A stretch of 64,000 nt of DNA from Micrasema longulum. Taxonomy: Eukaryota > Arthropoda > Insecta > Trichoptera > Brachycentridae. Each line of letters begins with the position of its first letter. The first letter of the stretch is position 1. The notes beneath the pieces were generated by a model. The model did no database searches, was not told the origin of the DNA, and saw nothing but the letters and a program-made list of their open reading frames with translations. Positions 23,025 through 35,017 of the stretch are shown piece by piece. The stretch lies in assembly GCA_022494885.1 (NCBI GenBank), contig JAGVSM010003551.1, positions 248,001 through 312,000 of the forward strand, given 5' to 3'. The translations under genes and the position numbers were made by a program.

Positions 23025-23178
23025 CACTGGAATATTTCATAGTCCCTGGACTGTTACCTAAAGCGTAAGACTGTTCATCTTACATTCATATTACAAAAAT
23101 GATCAAGATACGCTGCAATTGGTGTACCAATGCAGTGCCCTATGCACCATTAGGTGCGGAAAGGGAATGATGATGAAA
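23025..23178 (+). repeat. SINE2 body and tail
   Basis: A clean copy of the SINE2 3' half: 'ccctggactgttacctaaag', 'cgtaagactgttcatcttac', 'gtaccaatgcagtgccctat' and 'gcaccattaggtgcgg', then 'aaagggaatgatgatga'. The tRNA-like head is missing. This copy best defines the body consensus. Confidence 0.8.
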
Positions 23179-23389
23179 TAAACATACGTAAAAGAAACAG
23201 ATAACAGTGGGTGTCGATAAGGATAGAGTAGGGGGTAAATATGTTTATGGTGGGGTATTTTTGGATGTTTACAATGTAAGCAACCACATTTTAAAATATT
23301 TGCCCAGTGACGTAAGACCAGCATCCTACACAAATAATAAAATGGGAAATTTTATAAAACAAAAAAACAAAATAAATAAAGAATGAATT

Positions 23390-23623
23390 CGTAATGAATA
23401 AAGTGTAATGCTTATTATAATATTTAATTTGAGTAATTTTATTTCTTAAATACAAAATGACAGCTGGTTTAGCGCAAAAAATTGACTTTTTTGAAAACTT
23501 CAAGCTCTGGTTGAGGGCTAAAAATAGTATAAAATATATTTTTCATTCTGAGTAATCCAAAAAGCAACTTCTCAGACTGTTTTTATTTCAAAACTCGTAC
23601 AAAAAGATTATCGGCCCACTCTA
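23390..23623 (+). repeat. Solo arm of the hAT-like MITE at 35.0-35.6 kb
   Basis: 'aaacttcaagctctggttga', 'gggctaaaaatagtat' and the end 'attatcggcccactcta' match the right arm at 35475-35635. The segment 'tacaaaatgacagctggttt' matches internal sequence next to the left arm. No matching left terminus was found upstream, so this is a truncated copy. Confidence 0.7.
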
Positions 23624-23879
23624 TTGTGGGCACTTTCTTTAACAAAAGCTTATATAAAATATAAATGAGAAATATTTTAAATGTTAAAGGAAAGCGAACT
23701 AAATCACTGAGGTGATTTATTGGTTTGTTTCGATCATATGATGTCAAGATGACAAGTAGGTACATAACATACCGATGTAGATAAAGATAGTTCAGAAGTT
23801 AAGTATACTGTCTCGATATTTACAAATGAAGATAGCGTTCCTAATTGAGGCCCTGGAATAAAAATACAATTACTATTTT

Positions 23880-24245
23880 AGTATAATAGTAAATAGTACA
23901 CTCATTTTCCTTCAGAGGTCCCCATTTTAAAGAACCTCCAGGAACTTGCTACATGAATGTTTTGAAAAAAAATCCTTCTGACACTGATCCAAGATACTGT
24001 ACAATATTTTTGTGCCTCAGATGAGAGTGTAACTTGATCTCTTTGTGTAAAGGTTGGACATCGCCGAGGTTCTTTCGTTTTATTTCCTTCACGGCTATTA
24101 TTACTTGGGTGTTCAAATCTCGAGCTGCATACATACCGCCATAATATGTACCCCTACCCAGAACTTGTTTCTTGTTAATGTCGTCCAGTTCATACTCATA
24201 TTTAATTTGGTCGGTTGATATTTCAATGTCCAGATCGGTGACCAT
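23880..24245 (-). pseudogene. ASK1-type MAP3K (MAP3K5/15) kinase N-lobe pseudogene fragment
   Basis: A 98-codon frame encodes the start of a protein kinase domain very like apoptosis signal-regulating kinase. The acidic lead-in 'IKYEYELDD' is followed by the glycine loop '[15 protein letters not shown]' (residues ~30-44). Next come the ATP-lysine strand 'IIAVKEI' (K53), the alphaC region '[20 protein letters not shown]' (E69) and '[12 protein letters not shown]'. Family knowledge: ASK1 phosphorylates MKK4/7 and MKK3/6 in stress JNK/p38 signalling. Here the glycine loop has one extra codon. A TAG (23951-23949) follows the Met. The same frame then continues 'QVPGGSL' and 'KWGPLKENE' with six expected residues missing, after which homology ends near 23885. 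A 'ctgcag' just upstream of the frame could be an old splice acceptor. The fragment cannot encode an active kinase. Duplicated exon or retrocopy are both possible. Confidence 0.85.
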
Positions 24246-25285
24246 TCCATCCTGCAGTTACTCTAATATAAGTTCTCTTTTTATACTAGTTTTAAATAAA
24301 ATCAATGAATTTAAATAATAAAAATACATCTATATTCATAATTAAATGCATGTCGGAATGAAGAGGGTCTGTGGTATTTGAATTTTTTTTAAAAATGTTT
24401 TCAAACTAAGGCAATAAAAAAAAAATTTTTCATGTATTGTATTATCGACAATGTATTATTTTTTTTTGTAAGTTTGAAATTACTCCGCCCGTTACAAAAA
24501 AAATAAAACTTATACGTGAAAACACGCTGAATGTGGCTTCCTGGACACCAGAACATATCAAAACACGTAATTGATTAGTTATTTTGAACAGTTTTTATGA
24601 TAACGTTTTTTTTTCGTACATTTTCGAGGAACTTTGCACTACACTCTTGTAATTTTTACGTCGTTTTAGAAAACATTTTTAAAAACAATTTCCCGTAGCA
24701 CTGAAGTTCTCCATGGCCAATTGTGGAGAAACCACTCAAAACAGTCATACTTCAAAATGACGTATGACAAAGTGCTGACATTCATCCCTTAATTAATTTT
24801 CTGATAGCAATAAATCACAAAAAACCCCAAACTTTTACTTATTGCCTTTCCAACATTCTTTCACACGCGGGCATATGTCATAAAATAAAGAGAATTGCCT
24901 TTTTCATTAGTGGCCAACAGATGGGCCAAAAAGCCACTACATTGCATACATAAATATAAAACAAACAAAACACAATGTGATTTGAGACGGTGACGTACTA
25001 AAATATTGAATACTCATTTCAAAGGGTGGGCTTCCCGGTAGTAGGCCGAAACAAATCGGCACTAAAGGGAAAGACCGTGCAAATTGAAATTATTAATTCA
25101 GTACGCGGGCGTCAAGTTGGGGCATACGTTACATTTATTGCCTCCCACTGTGGGGAGCTTGACAGACGAACATGGTGTTTGCTTCGATCCTGCTCGTTCC
25201 GTGCTCAAAACTGGGACCACCCTAATGAATATTATAAATTTATAATTTTTCAATTCTATATTAATGTTTTTAAAAAAAATAAGTT
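24246..25285. other. Unassigned sequence
   Basis: No further kinase homology or other gene was recognised upstream of the ASK1-like fragment. Confidence 0.35.
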
Positions 25286-25287
25286 TT

Positions 25288-25345
25288 TTTTTGCACCACA
25301 ACAGGCTAGGAGGCCCAATCACAGTTGATTGCTCCACTCGCCAGA
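25288..25345 (-). repeat. SINE1 tail fragment, antisense
   Basis: 'tgcaccacaacaggctagga' and 'ggcccaatcac' are the reversed SINE1 3' end. The head of a SINE1-like copy in the same orientation lies ~450 bp away at 25793-25865, so the two could be one copy split by an insertion. Confidence 0.65.
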
Positions 25346-25792
25346 AGTTGATGGACGGTCAAATATTGTTGGATCGCGGATCTTAATATTCTTTGCCACT
25401 GAACCCTAATACAAAATAATGCATTAACTTCTTTTTTAAATTGTTCGAACTTCTCTCGCGCCAGGCTCTCTCTGATTTTACGGTCAGGGCAGGCCCTTGT
25501 CAGTTTCTTGATTATTGATATGCGATATCACGACACAATGACTTCTTGATCGCTTAAACAAATCATTCGCGATTGCGCTGGGAATATCGAAAATCACGTG
25601 TACACTCGGTGATAGTTTTATTTTTATTAGGGCCGGAGAGAAAAATACTGTACCGAAAGTTATACAATTGCAACATCTAAACCAGGGCCCGGTAGGTAGC
25701 AAATAAATTCAAAGCCTCAACCTAGTAAATGTGCTATACACAAACACAAATAGCAAACTGAACTTAACAAAGCGAAAAATAACATCATTTTT

Positions 25793-25865
25793 TCGTGTTC
25801 TCACCAGGAATCCAACCCAAAATCTGCCATGTGTGATTTAAACATCTTAACCACTACTTCCCTTA
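25793..25865 (-). repeat. SINE1 tRNA-like head, antisense
   Basis: On the minus strand, 'gtagtggttaagatg' (A-box region) is followed by 'ttttgggttggattcctggt' and 'gagaacacg'. It shares the 'ggtgagaacac' junction with the copy at 4880. Confidence 0.65.
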
Positions 25866-26244
25866 TTTCGATAACAAAAACCTTTTTTTTTTAAACAAAT
25901 GACAAAGATTTTCAAGAAAATTTGAATACCTTTACGCTAACATGTTCTATGAATAACTTATAAAGCGACATTTTCGTAATATCTTAAAAGTGCCTTACAT
26001 TCTTATGAAATATTAAAATTTACCCACAAAATTGAATGTTAGATACGTTTAAACAGAAAAAAAAACAACAAGTTTTAATTTCATATTTGAATATAAAAAA
26101 AAAAACTGGATTTAGATGCGTATTCTATATTTATGTTGATTAAGTTTATTTGTATTAATGATTGTAAGATTTTATGAAGTGGGTTTGATTTAGATGAGGT
26201 TGACATAACAATATATTTATTTATTTTATTTACTCCAATGATTC

Positions 26245-26370
26245 AATTTTTGGGGCCATTCTCGGCGAGTTGTAAACAATTTACGATTAGAAAATGAGAA
26301 TCAAGTTAGAGAAAACTGAGGTGCAAACCTCTGACCTCTGATTGTGACAGTTTTAACGCGGCCTCAACCC
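26245..26370 (-). repeat. SINE3, antisense
   Basis: On the minus strand, 'aatcagaggtcagaggtttg' (decayed head with B-box position) is followed by 'cttgattctcattttctaat' and the diagnostic tail 'acaactcgccgagaatggcc', then 'ccaaaaatt'. The same tail occurs at 34.6, 41.4 and 59.25 kb. Confidence 0.7.
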
Positions 26371-26627
26371 GTTTTACAAATTGTAATAAATAAATGAATA
26401 TAAAACTAGACTAAAGCAAAGTTCGAACACTAGTCCGCGCACTAGTTAGATTTTTTATAATATTTTATTTCCTATCATCTAAAGATGAATAAAAAAAAAA
26501 CGGTCGACTTTAATTAATTTCATTATTAAGATACCTACGATTAAGAGACAATAAGTTATCAAGAACTTGTTAACATTACATTAATAAAATACTCACAATA
26601 TGCTATCTATACTACAAAAACAAAAAA

Positions 26628-26800
26628 TCATCTCGCCGTTTCACCGCAAGGGTAGACAGAGAGGATAGAACGCCATTTTACTCGGTTTTTGTAACCAGAC
26701 TCGCTTTCTTAACATTTCTACATTTTTACATGCACGCGCGCCGATTATTTCGACTGTTGACATGTTGTCATGATTTGGTCATGCCATGTCTTTCTCAATT
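26628..26800 (-). repeat. RTE-like LINE 3' end, antisense
   Basis: 'tctcgccgtttcaccgcaag' and 'ggtagacagagaggatagaa' match 6058-6100, the same family's ORF end. 'cacgcgcgccgattat' matches 6168-6178. Only the terminal ~170 bp survives. Confidence 0.75.
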
Positions 26801-27684
26801 CGTACTAATTAACTTAATAAACGGGTTAAAGTTTTAAACAAATATTGTTTAAATGACAGTTCTCTCCAAAAAAGTAATTTGTAACAAATCAAAGCCTTTA
26901 AAGCTAATTTATAAGGTTTCACAAACAGTCGTAAAACGAAAAAGGTTTTAGAAGAGTTTTTTTTTAATATGCCAACTTAAATGTCCAGGCCTCTTCGGTA
27001 TCGAAAATCGAAATATATTTCTCAAAAGTGTATGAAAAAGAAGGGAAAAAAGTATAAATCATTTGTTATATGCGGGAACAATGAACGTTTTGCTCAAAAA
27101 GGCGGACCCGACTATGGCCAAAGTTACCAAAGTTATGCGTTCTATCACAGAGTTGTAAGTACGACACTGTACGTGGATTTTGTACTCTGGTAAATTGTTA
27201 TTAATATGTCACGGCTTCCTTAAAACTTTCTTGCTTTTAGCCAACAATAAAGCATCATTCGGGAATCCTTAAAGTTCAGAGGTAATGTTATCCGTTTCTA
27301 GGAGTTACTTTAGTTTATTTTCGTTATGCTTTCTCGAGTTTCAAGACGCCGAAATCTTTCAAACTCCAAAAAATCTGAACAATTGCTTTCTGAAGAATGA
27401 ACAATGTTTTTTCATTAACATACCTCTGGTTTTTTTATTTTGATATTTTTCAAGTCGAGAATATGGATAATAAAACATTGACCTATAACCAAACCAGGTT
27501 TGATTTTTTTGTTTATTTACAAATTTTGCATATTCTAGTATGTACAGGTTTGATTGAACGATTTTATATAAACAAGAAGGTATTGCAAACATTTGTAAAA
27601 CAAAGATAAAGACCACAAAATGAGCAAAATATGCACACCTAAAATAAGACCAAAGTAGAAAGAAAGACCGTAGAAAGACCGTAG
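26801..27684. other. Unassigned AT-rich sequence
   Basis: Small frames at 26981-27193 (plus) and 27359-27616 (both strands) show no domain. Confidence 0.35.
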
Positions 27685-27790
27685 ATTTATATTTATTTAT
27701 TTATTTATTTAATTTTTTGTACATAATGTTATTTGTACATTGGCGGACTTATTGCCAAATGGCAATTTCTTCCAACTTATACCGATAATT
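27685..27790 (-). repeat. LINE 3' UTR and tail, antisense
   Basis: 'ttatttatttatttattt' followed by 'cattggcggacttattgcca' and 'aatggcaatttcttcc' matches 54.41-54.46 kb. Reversed, it is a LINE 3' UTR ending in (AAATA)n. Confidence 0.65.
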
Positions 27791-29175
27791 TATACCGATA
27801 TTAACCCAATAGATTCATAAATGGTAGTAAATATATGTCTCTAATCACTAACCGTTTTTTATATGTCAACTGGTTTTAATACTTAACCATCTCTTCATCA
27901 AGGCGCTTAGTGCCATAATTTGCAAACCCTACTATATACCTTTATCTTATGGTGTAACGTAAAACCACCAAGCTGATGGGACACATGCTACTTGAAGCTA
28001 ACATCACAGTGCATTGGTTATAATAATAACATGTTTTATCTTATGGGAGCAGTTTTTAAGAACTTTTTTGAAAAAGAAAAAACAAAAACTTTTTCGTTGG
28101 AAAATTATTGTACATATACAATGATTTTTAGTACTGTTTATTGATTTTGAATTTCATTTTTTATACGTGTCTTTTTTAGATGGAAAATATCAACAAAACA
28201 GTTTTCTCCAAATCGACACTGACAAGGTCTCCCGCGCCACGTAATGTACCACTCCTTTATGAAATATGGCTACATTTCAACAACTTCGTATCTACCTATT
28301 TCTTTTGTTATTTCGATATCTCTTCTGTCATTCTCGCCATCACACACCCTCCTTCCTCTCAGTTCGTTTACCCAATAACCCGAATATCAAAATCTCGAAA
28401 CAGTCACTTGGGCACGAACCTTTCGCATTCAATGAGAAATTCGATAAGGAAAAAATAATGAATAGCATTGCAAACTTCATTTTAAAAGTTGACTTGAATA
28501 CACTACAAAGTGAAAATAAAATACTTCTTATAAAATTGTTTGCTGTCTAAAGTTTAATATATGGAAATCAAATATTTCAAAAAGTGAAAAACAGAATTAA
28601 GAAATAAAACGAGTATAAAAATAATGCCAAAATGAATACAAAAAATTACATGCGCTGTAAACAATGACTTTTATAAAATTACTGCGTGTATTTTTAATCA
28701 ATATTAAATTTATAATACCTTATTTTAGAGACAAAACTCACGGCGAGAAAAAAATGAATTACCTGACGGTGGAGACAGTAGAATGTACTATCTTTTTCTT
28801 GAGTTTTGTTTTTAAATATGGGTATAAGTTTACAAACCAATTCTCCTTATAATTACTTACATCAAAATATGTGACTAAATAAAAACAGGATATTACGCGT
28901 ACACTAAATGAGTAAAAAATGTATTTTTTTCAAATATTAAAAAAAAACAATAACTTTATGAGTTTAATCGTGTTTATAAAATAAAACGAGATTACCTATC
29001 GGATAGATGTGTAATAATATTAATGTGGAACAAAAACATGACGCAGAAATGGTAACAAAAATCTCCAGTCTGGTTAAATCAAGTCACAATAGAAAACCAT
29101 GTAAATATGACAAAAAAGTAATAGTTTGCTTCAATTTTATTCTATAATATGGTCTTCTAATTAAAATATTCATAT
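27791..29175. other. Unassigned AT-rich sequence
   Basis: The overlapping frames at 28180-28550 (92 and 94 codons) are in different phases of the same DNA and have no recognised domain. Confidence 0.35.
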
Positions 29176-29179
29176 AACG

Positions 29180-29615
29180 CGGATTTAATCGGTGCAAAGT
29201 ACATTTTTAAACTCATTAATATTTAGAATTGGATCAAATACTTTGATAATTAACTATTATGATCCTCCAAAGTACTTTCATATGTTAAATTTAGAATTCA
29301 GAAGGATTTTGGCTAGTTCGATATTCTTGCACCAATTAATATCTTACTGTAAAGATGCTCATGATATCCCTGCTTAGATAAACCTTAATGTACCTCGCCG
29401 TAACTTGCGTACCAATCCTGTCTTTGCTGTGGAAAATTATAAAACTAACATCGGATTCTTTTCCCCTCTGCCAAGGATCTCAGAACAGTGAACGAAATCT
29501 CACTATACGGTACTGTCGATGTGTTCCTACAGCAAGATAAGGCATTTAAGAAGCAAGCGGTGTTGTCTCTCCTGACTCGCGATCTCACATTTGCCATTTA
29601 CGCCTAGATTATGCT
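29180..29615 (+). pseudogene. Jockey-like LINE: RT C-terminal end, degraded
   Basis: The frame from 29192 reads '...LHQLISYCKDAHDIPA', then a TAG at 29375. The same frame continues 'INLNVPRRNLRTNP' and 'NYKTNIGFFSPLPRIS'. After a further shift it gives 'VNEISLYGTVDVFLQQDKAF'. This follows the order of the Jockey-type end region (D.P.L(I).(N)VP.R..R, T....SPL.R, then VD.F......FK). The stop and shifts make it a pseudogene. Confidence 0.65.
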
Positions 29616-30194
29616 ATAGGCATACCTTTTGTTTATTATACATTTTGTTAATTTAAGTAGATTTTAAGAATTCAGATTAAGTATTTCTCTTTAATGCCAA
29701 TCTATGAGGGCTTACTTAAGCCTGTTGATTAGCTTAAAAAAAATATTTAAAAATATTCAAGTTTGAGTGTGGCATAAGTTGAGAATGTTTGTTTGTTGGA
29801 ATAGAAACGAATGACGTTCCATCTATCCCTATTTAAGTAGAATAAAAAAATATTAGAAAAGTATTTAATTTATTTTGTGTCATGTAAATGTTATTTATTC
29901 ATCTTAAACACAAATTTGAGAACTTGTTTTTGGTTTCAAAATTTTCAAATAAATAGTACGGTGTATTATGCTTTTTAAAGATTACAATAAAATACAAAGA
30001 TAACATATTTTTAAAAAATGTTTAAGTTTTGGTATATCCGGGACTTATATTCTATCATTGGCTAGTTAAAGCAAACTATTTCACACACCACGTAACGTTG
30101 AAAAATTATTCTGGTTATCTTTAAAAAAATAATTTCTGTATTCCTTAAATTCGTTTATCTGTTTATTTTTAGAAAGTAAAAAGGCTTAAAACTA

Positions 30195-30330
30195 TATTAA
30201 TCGGGTATATGTTTTTTTTTTAATTTTTTTTTTTATTATATTGAAAACATATTATACATAATTATATACAATATTCCCAAGGAGTTTTTTTTTTTAAAAA
30301 ACTCATTTAGGGACATACAGATAACATTTT
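30195..30330 (-). repeat. LINE 3' UTR fragment, antisense
   Basis: 'tattcccaaggagt...aaactcatttagggaca' parallels 9140-9180 and 31640-31665, the 3' UTR of the same LINE family, here expanded by poly-T tracts. Confidence 0.5.
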
Positions 30331-31480
30331 TTTTAAAGACGTTTTTAAATTTTAAACTATTATATTATTTACAAAAGCAGAAAAATTAAAATTATGATAT
30401 ACTACAAATTAAAAAGGGTATGAAAAATACTTAAAAATAACAAAATAAACAGAATACTAGGCATGGAAATAAATTCAAAATAATGTTTACATTATGCAAT
30501 CTGGGAAAGAAAATTGAAAAGTTTAAAAACAACATGTATGTATATATACATACTGAACTAGTACAAAATAAAATCTTTTTTTTTTAATTAACAAAATATG
30601 CGCACACCCAATACAGGTTAATTTTTTTTTATCAAAAACTTATTGAAATTATGTATACAAGCCAAAAAAAGTATATAAAAAGAAAAAAAACACAAATAAC
30701 ATTTAAATAGTATTAAAAATTACATATACAAGCAAAAACGGTAAAATATTTAAAGGTACATGTTCAAGATGCGCATTCTCTATTGTTAATTTTAATTATG
30801 TAAATAATACAATATATGACGTGATTTATTCGTTCTATTTCATCTACTAGATAAGGCTTTTAAATAGTAAATTCATAGTCTTTTAAGACCAATTTTTATC
30901 TACCATCTTTTAAACAAATTTCAAGATGTTGTTAATCAAGTAAATGTGATAAGCTACTTTTAAAATTTATTTTTATTGTTTTGCTGAAAAATCGCCAGCA
31001 CCATCATAAAACTCTCTACCAATTAAAGCAATGCGAAAATCTCATGTTAAACGTTGAAGTTTGCAGAATAACAAAGCTTTTAAAGGAATGGACATGTTGG
31101 AACATGCAATCGTTAGTGAACGTTTTCCAATTAAAATGTGTTTTAAAAAAGGAATCTAGACCGTTTTTCGTTTTTACTGGCTAAAAACATTTCAGCTTGA
31201 TAAAACGTATAAATTCTTGAGTGAAAATTCCGGCCGATTTCTTAATTTATTTTAAATAATGGGAAAATCCATTAAAATTGCAAACAAAAAAAGTAATTGC
31301 GTATTTTTCATGCAAGAATAGTAGACACGCTCTCAGTGTAGAAGATTATACTTTTATTATTAGGGATTGGATGTCGAATTCCTGCGTGGTAGGTAATACA
31401 TAAAATGACTAATTGTGAAAAAGGCCAACATATCTCAAAATAATCTTTTAACCACTTTCCATCTTGTAGTTTATATTCAT
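30331..31480. other. Unassigned AT-rich sequence
   Basis: No gene recognised. Several A/T homopolymer runs are present. Confidence 0.35.
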
Positions 31481-31482
31481 AT

Positions 31483-32012
31483 TCCACCTTGTGGTGTAGT
31501 GGTTGGCGCGGGGGTTTGCCTGCAATGAAAAGGCCTCGGGTTCAATACCCGACAAAGTGAAATATTTAGTTTTTGTTTATTTTATTAGTATTATTAATAA
31601 AACACATAATACAAAAAGTACATTTTATACTAACAGGAGTTATTAAAGAAACACCTTTGAGACCGCAGATAAAGAAAAACACACATAAACGTACTTTACA
31701 CCATCAATATAAATTACATTAATAATTATCACTTTAAAAAAGATTTAAAAAATATTTTTTCATTGCGACACTTCTGGATTTTTATTCAATTTTTCGTGTT
31801 TTAGCTCATCGGGCAGTTTATTGTATTTGGAATTCAAAAAAAGGTTTTAGAGGTGTTTCTACCCCAGAATATTTAATAGTTCCTGGACTGTCACCTAAAG
31901 CGTAAGACTGATCATCTTACCTTTATATAACAAAAATGACCAAGAAACGGTTCAATCGGCGCACTAATACAGTCTCCTTTTCACCATTAGGTGCGGGAAG
32001 GGAATGATGTTG
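31483..32012 (+). repeat. SINE2 copy split by a LINE 3' end
   Basis: The head at 31487-31560 has 'ttgtggtgtagtggttggcg' and the B-box segment 'ctcgggttcaatacccg'. The SINE stops at 'gaaatatttag' and resumes near 31865 with 'ccagaatatttaatagttcc' and 'tggactgtcacctaaagcg'. It ends at 'ttcaccattaggtgcggg' plus 'aagggaatgatgttga'. The ~290 bp between is an antisense LINE end (see next entry). The interrupted copy is otherwise almost full length. Confidence 0.75.
31571..31862 (-). mobile_element. 5'-truncated LINE insertion inside SINE2
   Basis: The block matches 9090-9420. On the minus strand it reads 'NSKYNKLPDELKHEKLNKNP' and 'EVSQ', then a stop and 3' UTR ending in AT-rich A tail near 31575. 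'LPDEL(K)' is the usual last helix of such RT ORFs. The reading orientation is opposite to the host SINE. Target duplications could not be fixed with confidence because the edges are AT-rich. Confidence 0.7.
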
Positions 32013-34494
32013 AGTTCTATTAGATTACTGTCGTTAATAATTTTATTGATATTATTTATAATGCTTATAATTACCAAGTTAAACTTTTTTAAACCTATTT
32101 TTTTAGGCAATGGGATTTTAAACGCACGTTGGCTGCTGACTAAATTAGACTTCCTAATTAATATTGGGAAACGACCAAAAAATAAGTTAAGGTATTTGTT
32201 AAACGTTTAAGTAATTATTTCATTCGGTAAATAAACGCAAAGTAATAATTTACCCAGAAATTTTCCAAACGAGCCCTGCAAAAGATGTTATAGACCTCGG
32301 CACCGATGAACAACTCAAAGATATTTTGTAAAGTTTTAATAGAAATAATAATACTCAATCCTTAGGTAAGTTTGAAAGGAAATGTTATTTTAGAAACATT
32401 TTGGCTGTTATTTGACAGACAGGAATTGGAATTTGGTTTAGGGGATAGAAATAATTGTGTTATTTTAATATTCATTATTCTTACTTAAAATGCCGAAAAA
32501 CAGAGTAACGGAGTAAACTTCTCAGCGCTTAAAATCATACTTTTAAAACTTGAACCGGAGTTTTCGTGATGATATTTATACTGTTTCTAGTAAGTTGATA
32601 ATGTTCATCAATAGGGTATTTTCATAAACTGGGGATATGATTTTGAATGTATTCAGTATTTAAAGAATATTTTTACGATTGCGAGCATTTAACCTTAAAG
32701 ATCTAAAACGAATGTTTTCATTTATAATTTCTTATTTAAAGTTTGAACAAAATAAAACGGCCCGTAACTGGCCAAAAAGGTTGATGACGTCACGCGTGAC
32801 TTATGAATCGTACGTTCACTCAAATCCTATACTGAAATCGTCCGACGCGGGCGGCTTGTGGCTTTTCATTTGTTTTTCATAGTCAAATTTTGTCTTTTCC
32901 TTTGCCTTTTTTTTGTGTTTTTATTTATAAACATCCATAGCATTATGATTGACATAGGTTTTTTACAAGGAAAATCCGATAACTTGCCCAAAATAGATAC
33001 AATCATAATGGGTATTTTTTTCTCATCCAATACAAACTTTTTATGTTCAGAGTATAGAAATTTAAAGGCCGTAAGGTAAGGAAATATATAATGTTTGCTT
33101 TCAGAATGTAATCATTTAAATAGTTGTGTTATTTGCATGTACTATAAATATTTTGTTTCGCGTACATTTAATGCAAAAGGAAAGTAACGTGACTTTGACA
33201 CAACATAACCCATAAAATACCATTGCTTGTAAACATCCCTGTTGCTCGAAGGCGTGTTAATGCCTTTTTTTTATTAAATATGATTTACTTATTAATATAT
33301 CAGCTAGGGAAAATTAAGAAGACAATGCCATAGGCTACATTCAAGTGAAACGGACGGGTGATATTTGAAAGGTAAAAGGTCGAGTCACCCCAGAACGTAA
33401 AGTTAGAACCAAAGCGTATTAGGTGACGTTGATTTGCGATGAAGTCTAGGAAATAATAGATTCCTGCAAGTGTGAAAAGTGTCCAGCATTTCAAGGTCAG
33501 TTGCCATTTTGTAAATGCAATAATTTTTTCCAATAAATAAGGTAGGTTTTCATACAGCAAATTTTTAGTAATTTTATTTATTATTTATTTGGAAAACAAA
33601 CAGTTCTACAAATTAAACTAAGTAACATAAGGGCAGAAATATAAAACAAATATAAACAATAACGTTCAATGAATAAACTATTTTTGTATTGTAGTACCTA
33701 AGTGCTAATTTCAGTACCTAGGGATAGTAATTTTTTATAGTCTACAGTCTACATCATGAAATCTAGTGTTTTGTACTGAACAAGACCTGCGGAAAGAAGT
33801 AACGTGGCTTGTTTTCTTTTAAAATCTCGTTTCATAACGTTCAAATGCGTTCAACCATTTTTTCCGCATTTTTTCAATAGGTACTTGGAATGGCAAAAAA
33901 GCGTTATTTGGCGTCTTCATCGTAGTGTTTGTGCACATCGGAACTAAACAGTACATGTATCTTATAATTAAAAACATTTTATGCGCGTTAATTAGTAAAA
34001 ACAGTGTAAAACAACCGATTACAACAAAAACAACGCGTAGGCTATACAAATTCGTATGAATTTGTTTGAACGGTCGGTCAGATTCGTAACGCGTGACGTA
34101 ATTTTTTTCTTTATTTTTTTGCAAAAAAAAACCTGATTTTATCCTATTGAGCCAGTAAACATAAGATTTCATCTTCACTTATCATTAAACATTTAATTTT
34201 TCGTTGGTGATTGAAAAGAAAATAAGGATTGTGTAAATACTCGTAAAGTTCTGAATATTCTAGTCTAAGTTTAATAAAAGTCTGTACATCAATTATTCTA
34301 TTCCACTCTAGCCTAGAAATTTTAAGCTTTAAATGGTTAATACCCTACCACAGACAGCCTTTTAAACGTTTTTTTATTAGAATGAACTCGTACATTGTTG
34401 AACAGAAAGTGTCAATATCACACTTATATTTTGCATTTTTTCTGTCCGGGTGGATAAGAAATACAGTTTTTTGTGTGAAATGAATCTTTGAATT
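32013..34494. other. Unassigned sequence with local GC-richer patches
   Basis: No domain was found in the small frames (32004-32210, 32679-33079, 33300-33560 minus, 33819-34178 minus). A weak antisense LINE-tail-like stretch lies at 33565-33620 ('tttattatttatttggaaaa'). Confidence 0.35.
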
Positions 34495-34497
34495 TTA

Positions 34498-34645
34498 ATC
34501 GACTTGTGGTCCGGCGGCTAGTAAAGTGGACTCACGGATCAAAGATCCAAGGTTCGCACCCCGCTTTACCACAACTTGATTCCCATTTTTTAATTGTGAG
34601 TTATTTGCAATTCGTTGAAAATGGCCACCAAAAATAAATCTGTAT
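34498..34645 (+). repeat. SINE3, near full length
   Basis: The head 'gtggtccggcggctagtaaa' has an A-box-like region, with B-box-like 'aaggttcgcacccc'. The body includes 'ttgattcccattttttaatt', and the tail 'gcaattcgttgaaaatggcc' ends in 'accaaaaataaa'. The 81-codon minus frame here is a shadow of the SINE. Confidence 0.72.
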
Positions 34646-34781
34646 AAATCGTAAGAACCTTGATGTTTCATTTGAAAAAAATAATTTACAAAAAATAAAA
34701 CCATAATTCTCGACAAGTGCTTTCGATTTGATTGATACACTTAGGTAGATTGGTCCGCGGAGATGGGTCCGCGGAGATAGG

Positions 34782-34850
34782 TCCGCCTCGTAGTTTAGTG
34801 GTTGGCGTGTTTGCCTACCATGCCTAAGCTACAGGAGTAAATTCTTAGGG
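34782..34850 (+). repeat. SINE2 tRNA-like head fragment
   Basis: 'cctcgtagtttagtggttgg' followed by 'cgtgtttgcctaccatgcc' is the SINE2 head; B box and body are degraded. Just upstream, 'ggtccgcggagat' is repeated twice in tandem. Confidence 0.6.
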
Positions 34851-34921
34851 GAGTTGATATGAAATATGTATATAACGGATTTATTAGAAGCATTATTATT
34901 TTATCGATTCCCTAAAAAGCA

Positions 34922-34984
34922 GTTTACACGTGCACAATAGATTATTGTTTTGTCCCAGGACTCGATTATTGTCCATGTGTGAAC
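34922..34984. repeat. Imperfect hairpin
   Basis: 'gtttacacgtgcacaata' (34922) pairs with 'attgtccatgtgtgaac' (ending 34984) with about three mismatches across a ~30-nt loop that contains 'tgtcccagga'. It looks like the end of an old inverted-repeat element. Confidence 0.5.
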
Positions 34985-35017
34985 AGCAATCTGTAGGACC
35001 AAAAGTTGTCCTGAGAC

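Noticed and set aside
28180..28550. Overlapping 92- and 94-codon plus-strand frames as a small gene
   Set aside because: Two frames over the same DNA, no recognisable domain, and no supporting splice or regulatory context.
33819..34178. 119-codon minus-strand frame as a gene
   Set aside because: No domain recognised and AT-driven amino-acid use. It might still be a relic, but nothing positive supports it.
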